Positions 23,008 to 31,622 of a DNA stretch of 45,656 nucleotides are shown here, piece after piece; positions within the stretch are counted from its first letter, which is position 1, and each line of letters starts with the position of its first letter. The position numbers and the translations under genes are program-made. The stretch covers positions 1 to 45,656 of the forward strand of contig UQZH01000012.1 of assembly GCA_900545445.1 (NCBI GenBank), in the 5' to 3' direction. This stretch comes from an uncultured Collinsella sp. GTDB lineage: Bacteria; Actinomycetota; Coriobacteriia; Coriobacteriales; Coriobacteriaceae. The notes under the pieces are model-generated. The model was given only the letters and a program-made list of their open reading frames with translations, made no database searches and was not told where the DNA came from.

Positions 23008-25185
23008 CTAGGGGAGGAGCTTCATGGCGGCGTCGTGGGCGGCGCGCTCGTAAGTGTCGTCGAGGGGCTTGAGCGGCAGCAGAGCGGTGGTCTGTGCATC
23101 GCCACGGTGCTCGAGAGCGTGGGCGATGAGCCAGTCGGCGAGCTCGGGGTTCTTGGGCAGTGCCGGTCCGTGTAGGTATGTGCCGATGACACCCTTGTAG
23201 ATGAGGCCCTCAAAGCCATCGTCGCCGTTGTTGCCGGTACCCGTGACGACGGACGTTCCGAGCGGCGTGGCCTCTGCATCGAGCAGGGTGCGGCCGCCGT
23301 GGTTCTCAAATCCCACAAAGGGCTCGGGTGCCAGGTCGGTCTTGACGGCGACGTTGCCGATCAGGCGGTCGGAGCCGCGCACGGTTTCGGCGGCAATGAC
23401 GCCCAGGCCCTCGATGCGATTCTCGCCCATGTAGTACGAACGGCCGAGCAGCTGATAGCTGCCACAGATGGCAAGCAGCGAGCCGCCATCCTCAACATAG
23501 GCTGCGACCTTGTCTTTTTGAGCGAACAGCTCGTGTGCCACGGCCAGCTGATCGCGGTCGGAGCCACCGCCCATCATGACGATGTCGGCGTCGGTGAGAT
23601 CGAGCGACTCGCCCATGCGGACCTCGTCCACGCGCACGGGAATGCCGCGCCAGGCGCAGCGGCGCTCGAGGGCAATGACGTTGCCGCCGTCGCCATAGAG
23701 GTTGAGGGCATCGGGATACAGGTAGACGATGCGCAGGGGGCGCGAAAGCTCGACCGGCACAATGTCGGTGGGGACAGCGCTCCCATCGGCGCGCGTTACG
23801 GCGTGGGAGGCGACCGAGCTCGCATCGGTGCTCTTAAGCTCGTCGAGCTCCTTGACCAGCGGCGGGAAGGCCGTGTAGTTGGCGACGGCGTAGAAAGTGT
23901 CGCCGGCGGCTTCATCCGCAACGGCACCGATCGCCTGCTCGATATTCGAGATAATCGTGGCATCGATGCCGGCGTACTTGAGGCGCACCTGCATGTCATG
24001 CGCGCGCGTGCCGCCGGCAAAGGCGACAAGCCCCGTTGTGTCGGCGATGCGCTCAAAGTCGACGTCGTAGATCCACGATACATCGTGGCCGTCGGCATCG
24101 TTGTCGTTGAGGAAGAAAGCGCAGAGCCTGCCGCCTGCCGTCTTGATGGACTGGATTTGCCGATCGAAGCCTACGGGATTTTTGGCCAGATTGGCCTCGA
24201 CGGTACGGCCGGCGATTTCCCAGCGGCCCATGCGTCCACCGGCGGGGACGTAGGCATCGAGCGTGGGCTGTAGGTGAGCTGCGTCCACGCCCAGCTCGTG
24301 GGCGGCAAAGAAGGCTGCAGCTACGTTGTAGACCATATACAGGCCGTTGTAGCGCGTGGCGATGTGCGTTGCGGGTGCGTCGATATCGGGTCCAAAGTTC
24401 AGGTCAAAGCCGTAGCCGTCGCAGCCGAGCTCCACGTTCGTCACGCGACGGACAAGCCCGGGGCGGGCCCAGCCGCACGAAGGGCAATGGTATGCGCCAA
24501 GCTGTCCGTACTGCACGTAGTCGTACTCCAACGGTGCGTTGCACTGTGAGCAAAAACGCGAGTCGCTAATGCGGTCGGACTCGGTGTTGGTGGCGCCGTC
24601 GATGCCAAAGGCGATGCTTGCATTGGGAACGCGCGCGGCGATTGCGGCACACAGCGGGTCGTCTGCGTTGTAGATGAGCGTTGTTGCCGGAGAGAGCTCC
24701 AACGCATGGGCGATGACGTCTTGGGTATGGTCGATCTCGCCGTAGCGGTCTAGCTGGTCGCGGAACAGGTTGAGCAGCACAAAGTACGTCGGCTTGAGCT
24801 TGGGCAGAACGCGTACGGTGTAGAGCTCGTCGCACTCAAAAACGCCCACGCGCTTGCCGCTGCTGGTGTGCTTAAGGCCGCCGCGGGCCTCGAGCAGAGC
24901 ACCCACCACACCAGGCTCCATATTGTTGCCGGCACGGTTGCATACCACGGTGGCGCCGCTGGCGGCAACGGCGTCGGCGATGAGGTTGGAGGTGGTGGTC
25001 TTACCGTTGGTGCCGGTGATCACCACGCTGCGGTCGACAAGGCCCGCGAGGTCGCTCAGCAGCTCGGGGTCGATCTTCATGGCGATGCGGCCGGGAAGCA
25101 CGCCACCCTGGCGCTTAAGGACGGAGCGCAGCCCCCAGCGGGCGATATCGCTCGAGGTGCAGGCGAGAGATGAGCGGAAGTTCAT
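23008..25185 (-). CDS. MurT-GatD fusion: lipid II isoglutaminyl synthase in one chain
   Basis: 725 residues. Residues 1-455 are MurT: P-loop VITGTNGKTTTSNL (Lys62), a four-Cys zinc ribbon (Cys212, 215, 234, 237), GGRMGRWEIAGR and the catalytic-Asp segment LNDNDADGHDVSWIYDVDFE (about 360-378). Residues 484-725 are GatD, a class I glutamine amidotransferase: LRIVYLYPDALNLYGDGGN, nucleophile Cys574 in LLAICGSYQLLG and His672 in GTYLHGPALPKNP. The pair amidates the D-Glu of lipid II to D-iGln using glutamine. In well-studied species MurT and GatD are separate proteins encoded side by side; here one frame runs through both with a linker near 456-483. Start ATG 25185 with AGGAA upstream. It lies 45 bases after two TPR-like genes and may share their operon. 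Confidence 0.9.
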   Translation of the reverse strand: MNFRSSLACTSSDIARWGLRSVLKRQGGVLPGRIAMKIDPELLSDLAGLVDRSVVITGTNGKTTTSNLIADAVAASGATVVCNRAGNNMEPGVVGALLEARGGLKHTSSGKRVGVFECDELYTVRVLPKLKPTYFVLLNLFRDQLDRYGEIDHTQDVIAHALELSPATTLIYNADDPLCAAIAARVPNASIAFGIDGATNTESDRISDSRFCSQCNAPLEYDYVQYGQLGAYHCPSCGWARPGLVRRVTNVELGCDGYGFDLNFGPDIDAPATHIATRYNGLYMVYNVAAAFFAAHELGVDAAHLQPTLDAYVPAGGRMGRWEIAGRTVEANLAKNPVGFDRQIQSIKTAGGRLCAFFLNDNDADGHDVSWIYDVDFERIADTTGLVAFAGGTRAHDMQVRLKYAGIDATIISNIEQAIGAVADEAAGDTFYAVANYTAFPPLVKELDELKSTDASSVASHAVTRADGSAVPTDIVPVELSRPLRIVYLYPDALNLYGDGGNVIALERRCAWRGIPVRVDEVRMGESLDLTDADIVMMGGGSDRDQLAVAHELFAQKDKVAAYVEDGGSLLAICGSYQLLGRSYYMGENRIEGLGVIAAETVRGSDRLIGNVAVKTDLAPEPFVGFENHGGRTLLDAEATPLGTSVVTGTGNNGDDGFEGLIYKGVIGTYLHGPALPKNPELADWLIAHALEHRGDAQTTALLPLKPLDDTYERAAHDAAMKLLP

Positions 25186-25230
25186 GAAGCCGTTCCTAAC
25201 GTGAATGACATGGTCGTGGCGTTTGCGCCG

Positions 25231-26274
25231 TTAAAAGCCGTAGCGACGCGCAAATTCCTGGGCAAGCTGCGATACATCTTCGCAGGCGTTGGCCCAGGGG
25301 GCAAAGTCGGGGGTGTCCGAGATAATGCCGTCGGCTTCCCAAACCGCCTGGTGCGAGAGGTCCCAGGGGTCGCGTGGCTCGGGTCGGCAGGGAAGATACG
25401 GCGTCTGGTACATGGGGTTCAGCAAGAAGAACGCGCCGCCCTCGCAGCGGTTGGCAAACTCGCGCAGCGCGCGTGTCGCCGGACGCATCTTGTTTGTTTT
25501 GAACAGCAAAATCGTGCGGGCGAGCAGGTACCAGGGGGAGTTCTCGAGTGCATCAGCTCCCACCTGCTCCTCGAGCTGGTGAGCCAGGGCAAAAAAGCCG
25601 TCCTGGTCTTCCAAGCGGGCGAGGGCGAGCAGGACGGTGCCGGCAGCTCGGGTGGGATAGCCTTCTGCCTTAAGGACGCGGCGAGAATAGTTGGCGGCAG
25701 CACGGTAACGAGCGCTCGCCATGCACAGCTGCGAGATGGCCTCGAGCGTGTGAAGCCAGCCAATAAGCGCCGGCTCGCTCACGGTAAGGTCTGCTGCGGT
25801 GACACCGTCGGCCAAAACATTATTAGCCCAGTAGTGCGGGGCCTCCATATCAAACCCGGGCACGCTCTGTTGCAGGTAGTCGGCCGTACTCGTCTCGAGC
25901 TTCATCAAGTCGCCCAGGCAGGCATCGACGGGCGTGTCCGCCAGGATGATGGCGAGCAACTGGGCGTCGAGGACATACGCATCGACGCGGACGATCTTGA
26001 GCAGCTCATCGCGCATATCGTCGAACAGACGATTGCGCGTCTGCTCAAACTCCTCGTCGCTGCCCATGTCTTCGATGCGACGAAGCTCGTCAAGCAAGTG
26101 ACGATGAACGCCGGCATAGGACAGCAGCGCTTGGGCATGCTCGGTCTGCGCATACTTGTGAGGGTTTGCGCTGATGTCGTTATGGACAAGCTCGCGTGCT
26201 GCATCGGTGAGTTCGGGGTGCGACGCCAGATAGGTGCGTTCCAGATAGGCGGGGATGTAGACGCTCGGATCCAT
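25231..26274 (-). CDS. TPR-like helical protein, second of a pair
   Basis: 347 residues, not assigned to a named family. The sequence is almost all helical, with Ala/Leu-rich repeats (ARYRAAANYSRRVLKAEGYPTRAAGTVLLALARLEDQDGFFALAHQL is split over two helix pairs) typical of tetratricopeptide-like repeats, and an acidic N-terminal half. No signal peptide or membrane segment is seen. Its ATG overlaps the stop of the preceding gene (TAATG, 26272-26276), so the two are translated together. Both proteins open with a similar short acidic helix plus repeat layout, suggesting ancient duplication. It precedes the MurT-GatD gene by 45 bases. Probably a scaffold or interaction protein, on repeat type only. 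Confidence 0.65.
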   Translation of the reverse strand: MDPSVYIPAYLERTYLASHPELTDAARELVHNDISANPHKYAQTEHAQALLSYAGVHRHLLDELRRIEDMGSDEEFEQTRNRLFDDMRDELLKIVRVDAYVLDAQLLAIILADTPVDACLGDLMKLETSTADYLQQSVPGFDMEAPHYWANNVLADGVTAADLTVSEPALIGWLHTLEAISQLCMASARYRAAANYSRRVLKAEGYPTRAAGTVLLALARLEDQDGFFALAHQLEEQVGADALENSPWYLLARTILLFKTNKMRPATRALREFANRCEGGAFFLLNPMYQTPYLPCRPEPRDPWDLSHQAVWEADGIISDTPDFAPWANACEDVSQLAQEFARRYGF

Positions 26275-27350
26275 TAGAGGTCTCCTCCCTTAAACGGCAA
26301 TCCCTGTTCGGCCGCGCGCAGGATTCGTTCGTCGATCTGGGAGCGCACGATGTCGTTGGTGGCGACCCAGGCGGCAAAGCTGGCGTTGTCGGGCGCGCCT
26401 AGGCCCTCCTGCAGCACCGGCGTCGCCTCGGACAGGGCAAGGACAAGCTCATCGGTGGAGCCCGGACCTACGTTGACGCGAGCATAGACGCCATCGGGAA
26501 ACTCGGTTTGGAAGTAGAGTGCTTCGGCCGCGTGCGGGCATGAGCGCACCAGGATGCGCAGGTAGTGTTCGGCGCCCTCGTAATCCAGCTCGCGCCAGGC
26601 TGCGCTCATCAGCGCGATGAGCGTCCACGGGTCCAGGTCACGCTCCGCGTCCTTGGGACGGCGACGCAGCGGCGTGTTGGCAAGATAGGGCACGGAGTGG
26701 GCAGAGCGAAAGCGCTTGAGCTCCTCGGCGGGGTATTCGAGCTTAGCCATGGCGAGCATTGCGGTGTGGCGGACGCCGGCAGGGTCGTTGGGCGCAAAGT
26801 CCAGGCTGCGATTCGCGGTATCCAGCGACATGCGATAGCGGCCGCTAATGAGGGCGCGTGACGCAAGGGCGGCAAGCCAGCGCAGGTAGGGGCGGCGCAT
26901 AAGGTCGCCAGCGGCCTCGCGCTCGTAGGGGTCCTGCGCCGAGGCGATCTTGAGAGCCAGGTCGTGCTCCACCTCGTCGCACTTGGACACCAGATACTGT
27001 ACGTACTCCTCGTTGGAGTTGGCGGTGAGGGCGGTCAGCATGCGCTGGGCATCCCAGTTGGTGGGGTCGAGCGCGGCTGCCTCGCGAAGCATGTTCTCGG
27101 CAGCGGCCTCTTCTTGCTCTGCCTGGGTATCGTCAGGGATAAAGGGAATGCGGTAGTCGACAGCCTCGACCACCTTGGCAATGAGGTGCCCGGCGCGGTC
27201 GCGGTCGTGCACGATGAGCGGCGCGGGGTTGCGGGTGAATTGTTCCATCAGACGCTCTGCGGCGGCACCGTCGGTGAGCGGGATATTGTCGCGGCGCAAG
27301 GCCTCAAGAACGAGGCGATGGCAATCCTCTTGAATGGGATCGAATGCCAT
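26274..27350 (-). CDS. TPR-like helical protein, first of a pair
   Basis: 358 residues starting MAFDPIQEDCHRLVLEAL. ATG 27350 is chosen for AGGAGG just upstream on the minus strand. The protein has TPR-like helix pairs: ENMLREAAALDPTNWDAQRML, YRMSLDTANRSLDFAPNDPAG, WRELDYEGAEHYLRILVRSCP. The spacing of small and large residues in ALDP and FAPND turns is typical of TPRs. Soluble, no catalytic motif. It is the first gene of a likely three-gene leftward unit ending in MurT-GatD. Role unknown. Confidence 0.68.
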   Translation of the reverse strand: MAFDPIQEDCHRLVLEALRRDNIPLTDGAAAERLMEQFTRNPAPLIVHDRDRAGHLIAKVVEAVDYRIPFIPDDTQAEQEEAAAENMLREAAALDPTNWDAQRMLTALTANSNEEYVQYLVSKCDEVEHDLALKIASAQDPYEREAAGDLMRRPYLRWLAALASRALISGRYRMSLDTANRSLDFAPNDPAGVRHTAMLAMAKLEYPAEELKRFRSAHSVPYLANTPLRRRPKDAERDLDPWTLIALMSAAWRELDYEGAEHYLRILVRSCPHAAEALYFQTEFPDGVYARVNVGPGSTDELVLALSEATPVLQEGLGAPDNASFAAWVATNDIVRSQIDERILRAAEQGLPFKGGDL

Positions 27351-27850
27351 GGGGCCTCCTTTGCTGCGGTTAGGGTTCAAATGTCTCTATATAAGGTTCT
27401 AGTTTACCCGCATGTGGCACACCGGGGGTGCCGCACTTGGACATGCACCTTTGCACCACGAAGACGGATGTCGCACAAATGTCGGCACCTTGGACGACTG
27501 AGTGGTATCACGGTGCCGCAAACGGTCGATTTTTGGCGGCGAACGGGGCGCATTTTGGAGGGGCACCGTCCTGCCCGGGATATGTGGTCAACCTTGATAA
27601 AACGTTTGCCCAGCTTGGGAGTATGAATGCCCCACAAGGGTCTTCAGGGATAGAAAAAACGTTTCATCATTGTCGGCTTTAGGTGAATAACTGACCAACC
27701 AGAACGGTAGAATAATGTTTGTCTGAGCGTTGAGACGTTTAGACATCGCGCATTGTCATCGCCGGCAACGCGCAAAACGGTCCTAACGGAGCCAATCGGG
27801 TGCTCCGTTATATACGCAAGTCTAAGAGGGGCTTGTTTAGGAGGCACAGT
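27351..27850. other. 500-base intergenic region between divergent genes
   Basis: No gene is well supported. A 77-codon minus-strand frame (27404-27637) lacks a ribosome binding site and recognisable domain. The segment contains internal related phrases (GGTGCCGCACTTGGAC at 27427 and GGCACCTTGGAC at 27484) and may be an interspersed repeat. The promoter of the downstream dehydrogenase should lie near its right end. Confidence 0.4.
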
Positions 27851-29074
27851 ATGGGACGTTTTACCAATCCTCGTGATCTGTACTTTGGTGAGGGCGCTCG
27901 CCACGAGGTGAAGAACCTCAAGGGCAAGAAGGCCATCATCGTTTCTGGCGGCAGCTCTATGCGCCGCGGCGGGTTCCTGCAGGACGTTGAGGCCGACCTC
28001 AAAGAGGCCGGCATGGAGGTCAAGCTGTTCGAGGGCGTCGAGTCCGATCCGTCCATCGAGACGGTCATGAAGGGCGCCGAGGCCATGCGCGAGTTCGAGC
28101 CCGACTGGATTGTCGCCATCGGCGGCGGCTCGCCCATCGATGCCGCTAAGGCCATGTGGGTCTTCTACGAGTATCCCGAGGAGTCCTTCGATAACATCAT
28201 CCAGCCGTTCAGCTTCCCCGAGCTGCGTCAGAAGGCTCACTTCTGCGCCATCTCCTCTACCTCCGGTACCGCTACCGAGGTCACTGCCTTCTCCGTCATT
28301 ACCGACTATGCCAAGGGCATCAAGTACCCGCTGGCCGACTTCAACATCACCCCTGATGTCGCCATCGTCGACCCCGAGCTCACCTACACCATGCCCGCCA
28401 AGCTGTGCGCTCACACCGGCATGGACGCTCTGACCCACTGCATGGAGGCCTACGTTTCCACCTGCGCTTCCATGTTCACCGACGCCAACGCTCTGCACGG
28501 CATCCGCGAGATTGTCGAGTGGCTGCCCAAGTCCTATGCTGGCGACCATGAGGCCCGTCAGCACATGCACGAGGCTCAGTGCATCGCCGGTATCGCCTTC
28601 TCCTCGGGCCTGCTCGGCATCGTTCACTCCATGGCTCACAAGACCGGTGCTGCCTTCGAGAACGGCCACATCATCCACGGTGCTGCTAACGCCATGTACC
28701 TGGGCAAGGTCATCCAGTGGAACTCCAAGGATCCCCGTGCTGCCGAGCGTTACGCTTACGTGGCCAAGGAGATCCTGCACCTTCCCGGCGAGACCAACGA
28801 GGAGCTCATCGCCGCGCTCGTCCAGAAGATTCGCGACCTCAACGACCAGCTCAACATTCCGCAGTCCATCAAGGATTACGCGAATGGTGGCGTGAAGGTC
28901 GACGCCGAGAACCCGCAGATGGTTTCCGAGGAGGAGTTCCTCGCCAAACTGCCCGAGATCGCCGCGAACGCCGAGACCGACGCCTGCACGCCGGAGAACC
29001 CGCGTGAGACCAAGGCTGCCGACTTCGAGAAGATCCTCAAGGCCTGCTACTACGACACCGACATCGATTTCTAA
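27851..29074 (+). CDS. Iron-containing alcohol dehydrogenase
   Basis: 407 residues. NAD-binding segment IVAIGGGSPIDAAKAMW and the metal ligands Asp (DVAIVDPELT; MDALTHCMEAY) and His residues in HSMAHKTGAAFENGHIIHGAANA mark group III iron-dependent alcohol dehydrogenases (butanol or lactaldehyde type). It would interconvert an aldehyde and alcohol with NAD(P)H, a typical fermentative redox sink. ATG 27851 follows AGGAGG. A C-terminal extension of about 40 residues (ENPRETKAADFEKILKACYYDTDIDF) is family-typical for the gut-anaerobe branch. It is the first of three related dehydrogenase genes, each with its own terminator or hairpin. Confidence 0.93.
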   Translation: MGRFTNPRDLYFGEGARHEVKNLKGKKAIIVSGGSSMRRGGFLQDVEADLKEAGMEVKLFEGVESDPSIETVMKGAEAMREFEPDWIVAIGGGSPIDAAKAMWVFYEYPEESFDNIIQPFSFPELRQKAHFCAISSTSGTATEVTAFSVITDYAKGIKYPLADFNITPDVAIVDPELTYTMPAKLCAHTGMDALTHCMEAYVSTCASMFTDANALHGIREIVEWLPKSYAGDHEARQHMHEAQCIAGIAFSSGLLGIVHSMAHKTGAAFENGHIIHGAANAMYLGKVIQWNSKDPRAAERYAYVAKEILHLPGETNEELIAALVQKIRDLNDQLNIPQSIKDYANGGVKVDAENPQMVSEEEFLAKLPEIAANAETDACTPENPRETKAADFEKILKACYYDTDIDF

Positions 29075-29094
29075 TCGACTCTTGTTATCGTAAT

Positions 29095-29135
29095 GAGGGG
29101 CTCCGCACGTATCCGTACGGAGCCCCTTTCTTTTT
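29095..29135 (+). terminator. Terminator after the iron alcohol dehydrogenase
   Basis: AGGGGCTCCG (29095-29104) pairs with CGGAGCCCCT (29118-29127), followed by TTCTTTTT. Confidence 0.9.
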
Positions 29136-29158
29136 AATTATTAGAGAATGGGATAAAA

Positions 29159-30259
29159 ATGGCTGCAATCTTCAATAGCCCCAGCAAGTACATCCAGGGC
29201 CCGGACGAGCTCGCCAAGCTCGGCTCTTACGTTGAGCCGCTCGGCGCTAAGGCCCTCGTCATCGTGACGCCTTCGGGCAAGAAGCGCGTTGGTGCCAAGA
29301 TCGAGGGCGGCTTTGCCGAGGCTAAGGCCGAGCTGCTGTTTGAGGACTTTAACGGCGAGTGCTCAAAGGGCGAGGTCGATCGCCTGGTTGCGCTCGCTCG
29401 CGACAACGGTTGCGACATCATCGTCGGTGTCGGTGGCGGCAAGATCCTCGACACCGCCAAGGCCGTTGCCTACTACCTGGAGTCCCCGGTCATCATTTGC
29501 CCCACCATTGCTTCGACCGATGCTCCGTGCTCGGCACTTTCGGTGCTCTACACCGACGACGGCCAGTTCGACAAGTATCTCTTCCTTAAGGCAAACCCCA
29601 ATATTGTCCTGATGGATACGACGGTTATCGCGGCGAGCCCGGTGCGCCTGACGGTTTCCGGCATGGGCGATGCGCTCGCAACCTACTTTGAGGCCCAGGC
29701 GACGCATGATGCCGACGGCGGCACTTGCGCCGGCGGCAAGGGCGGCATGGCCGGCTTGGCGCTCGCCAAGCTCTGCTACGAGACGCTTATGGCCGATGGC
29801 GTCAAGGCCAAGGTCGCGCTGGAGAAGGGTGCTCTCACGCCTGCCGTCGAGCACATCATTGAGGCCAACACGCTGCTTTCGGGCATTGGCTTTGAGAGCT
29901 CGGGCCTTGCTGCTGCTCATGCCATCCACAATGGCCTGACGATGCTGCCCGAGTGCCACGGCATGTATCACGGCGAGAAGGTCGCCTTCGGCACCATCGT
30001 CCAGCTGGTACTCGAGGATGCTCCGACTGAGAAACTCGAGGAAGTCTTGGGCTTCTGCATTGAGCTGGGCCTGCCGGTCACGATGAAGGAACTTGGCGTT
30101 GCCGAGCTTACGCACGAGCAGGCCATGATTGTTGCCGAGGCCGCCTGCGCGCCCGATGACACCATGTGCAACATGCCGTTTGAGGTGACGCCCGAGATGG
30201 TCGCAAACGCCATTCTGGGTGCCGACGCACTGGGTCACTACTACCTTATGGATGAGTAA
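29159..30259 (+). CDS. Glycerol dehydrogenase-like protein (GldA family)
   Basis: 366 residues of the GldA branch of the iron-ADH fold. NAD-binding VGVGGGKILDTAKAVAYYL, the typical CPTIASTDAPCSALSVLY loop, and metal ligands in GMGDALATYFEA (Asp), LAAAHAIHNGL (His) and YHGEKVAFG (His) are intact. It oxidises glycerol to dihydroxyacetone with NAD+ or works in reverse on small ketones. ATG 29159 lies 24 bases after the preceding terminator's T run; the ribosome binding site (GAGAATGGGA) is weak. A paralogue follows downstream. Confidence 0.92.
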   Translation: MAAIFNSPSKYIQGPDELAKLGSYVEPLGAKALVIVTPSGKKRVGAKIEGGFAEAKAELLFEDFNGECSKGEVDRLVALARDNGCDIIVGVGGGKILDTAKAVAYYLESPVIICPTIASTDAPCSALSVLYTDDGQFDKYLFLKANPNIVLMDTTVIAASPVRLTVSGMGDALATYFEAQATHDADGGTCAGGKGGMAGLALAKLCYETLMADGVKAKVALEKGALTPAVEHIIEANTLLSGIGFESSGLAAAHAIHNGLTMLPECHGMYHGEKVAFGTIVQLVLEDAPTEKLEEVLGFCIELGLPVTMKELGVAELTHEQAMIVAEAACAPDDTMCNMPFEVTPEMVANAILGADALGHYYLMDE

Positions 30260-30271
30260 ACTAAGGTAAGG

Positions 30272-30308
30272 AAGGGGCAAAGCCGACAGATGGCTTTGCC
30301 CCTTTTTG
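30272..30308 (+). terminator. Terminator after the first GldA-like gene
   Basis: A 13-bp perfect stem AAGGGGCAAAGCC (30272-30284) with GGCTTTGCCCCTT, followed by TTT. Confidence 0.9.
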
Positions 30309-30310
30309 CT

Positions 30311-30375
30311 ATGGTGCAAAGTGGCCTGTCTCCAATGCACAAGTTGGTGCAGGGGGCAGGTTACTTTGCACCAAT
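30311..30375. repeat. REP-like long hairpin
   Basis: ATGGTGCAAAGT (30311-30322) pairs with ACTTTGCACCAAT (30363-30375), and the inside continues to pair (CCTG...CAGG, TGCAC...GTGCA), so the entire 65 bases can fold as one imperfect hairpin. The core GGCCTGTCTCC is close to the loop at 22980. Confidence 0.6.
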
Positions 30376-30403
30376 CGTTGTTTGATGAAGGGCGGATTCT
30401 CGT

Positions 30404-31471
30404 ATGGCGCTTCCCATGGTTTATGGCGGTCCCGGCCGGTATGTTCAGGGGCCGGGCGAACTTTCGCGTCAGGGCAGGTACTTGTCGTGGTTGGGCTGCG
30501 CTGCTTATGTCTTGTTTGACCAGGGCACCGAGGATCGGCTGTGCAAGCAGATTGTCGATGGATTTCTGGACGAAGATCTAAGTGAGCCGTTCTTTAAGAT
30601 TTATGACGGTCCGTGTACGGAAGAGGCCGTTGTCGAAATGGCTAAGGAAGCCCAGGCCGAGTATTGCGACATGGTGGTGGGTATTGGCGGCGGCAAAATG
30701 CTCGATATCGCCAAAGCAGTAGCGTTTTATGCCGAGCTGCCGTTGTGCGTATGCCCCACGGCGGCTTCGATGGACGGTCCGTGCAGCGCGATTTCGGTGC
30801 TGTATCACGAGGATGGGTCGTTCGACCACTACCTGATGCTCGAGAAGAATCCAGACCTGGTCGTGGTCGATACCAACGTGGTCGCGGCAGCCCCACTGCG
30901 TATGACGGTCGCTGGCATGGGCGACGCACTGGCAACGTACTTCGAGGCGCGTTCGTGCGCCGCGGCGCACGGTACCAACGAGCACGGTGGCGAGCCGGGG
31001 CACTTGGCTCTGGTCGCGGCTCGCGCCTGCTACGACACGCTCATGGAGTGCGGCGTCGCTGCCAAGCGCGACCTCAAAAAGGGCCGTACATCGCCGGCGG
31101 TTGAGCGCCTGATCGAGTGCAATATTCTGCTCTCGGGCGTCGGTTTTGAGAGCGGTGGCTTGGCGTTGGCGCATGCCATCGCCAACGGTCTGACGATCCT
31201 GCCCGAGTGCAAGGCCATGCATGGCGAGGCCGTGGCATTTGGTCTGGTGGTGCAGCTACGCCTGGAGCGTGCGCCCGAGCTTAATCAGGTGCTCGAGTTT
31301 TGCCAGCGCGTCGGTTTGCCGACCACGCTCGAGGAGCTGGGCCTTAGCGAGATTTCCGATGCCGATCTGCAGGGTGTTGCAAATGCGGTCTTTAGAAACG
31401 AGCGTAACATGGCCAACGAGCAGACAAAGGTGACCAGGCAAAAGCTCGTCGAGCTCATGTGTGAGGCATAG
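30404..31471 (+). CDS. Second GldA-like dehydrogenase
   Basis: 355 residues, a clear paralogue of the gene at 29159: VGIGGGKMLDIAKAVAFYAELP, CPTAASMDGPCSAISVLYHEDGSFDHYL, and metal ligands in GMGDALATYFEAR, LALAHAIANGL and AMHGEAVAFG. ATG 30404 has GAAGGGCGGA upstream. The N-terminus (ALPMVYGGPGRYVQGPGELS) retains the GPGRY lead of GldA proteins. Substrate may differ from the paralogue, since loop residues vary and the C-terminal domain is shorter. It is separated from the first copy by a terminator and a REP-like hairpin, so the two are likely regulated apart. Confidence 0.88.
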   Translation: MALPMVYGGPGRYVQGPGELSRQGRYLSWLGCAAYVLFDQGTEDRLCKQIVDGFLDEDLSEPFFKIYDGPCTEEAVVEMAKEAQAEYCDMVVGIGGGKMLDIAKAVAFYAELPLCVCPTAASMDGPCSAISVLYHEDGSFDHYLMLEKNPDLVVVDTNVVAAAPLRMTVAGMGDALATYFEARSCAAAHGTNEHGGEPGHLALVAARACYDTLMECGVAAKRDLKKGRTSPAVERLIECNILLSGVGFESGGLALAHAIANGLTILPECKAMHGEAVAFGLVVQLRLERAPELNQVLEFCQRVGLPTTLEELGLSEISDADLQGVANAVFRNERNMANEQTKVTRQKLVELMCEA

Positions 31472-31622
31472 CTTGGCGCTTGATCGGCCTTGTGCAATCG
31501 AGGCGGCGATAGACCATGGGCTATTTGCCGCAAAGATGCGCCGCGTGTAATTTGCCCGAGGCGTGGGCCGATAGCGTATCATTATCTCTTGCTTGTTTGC
31601 ACTGCTCAGGGAGGGGCCGCGC

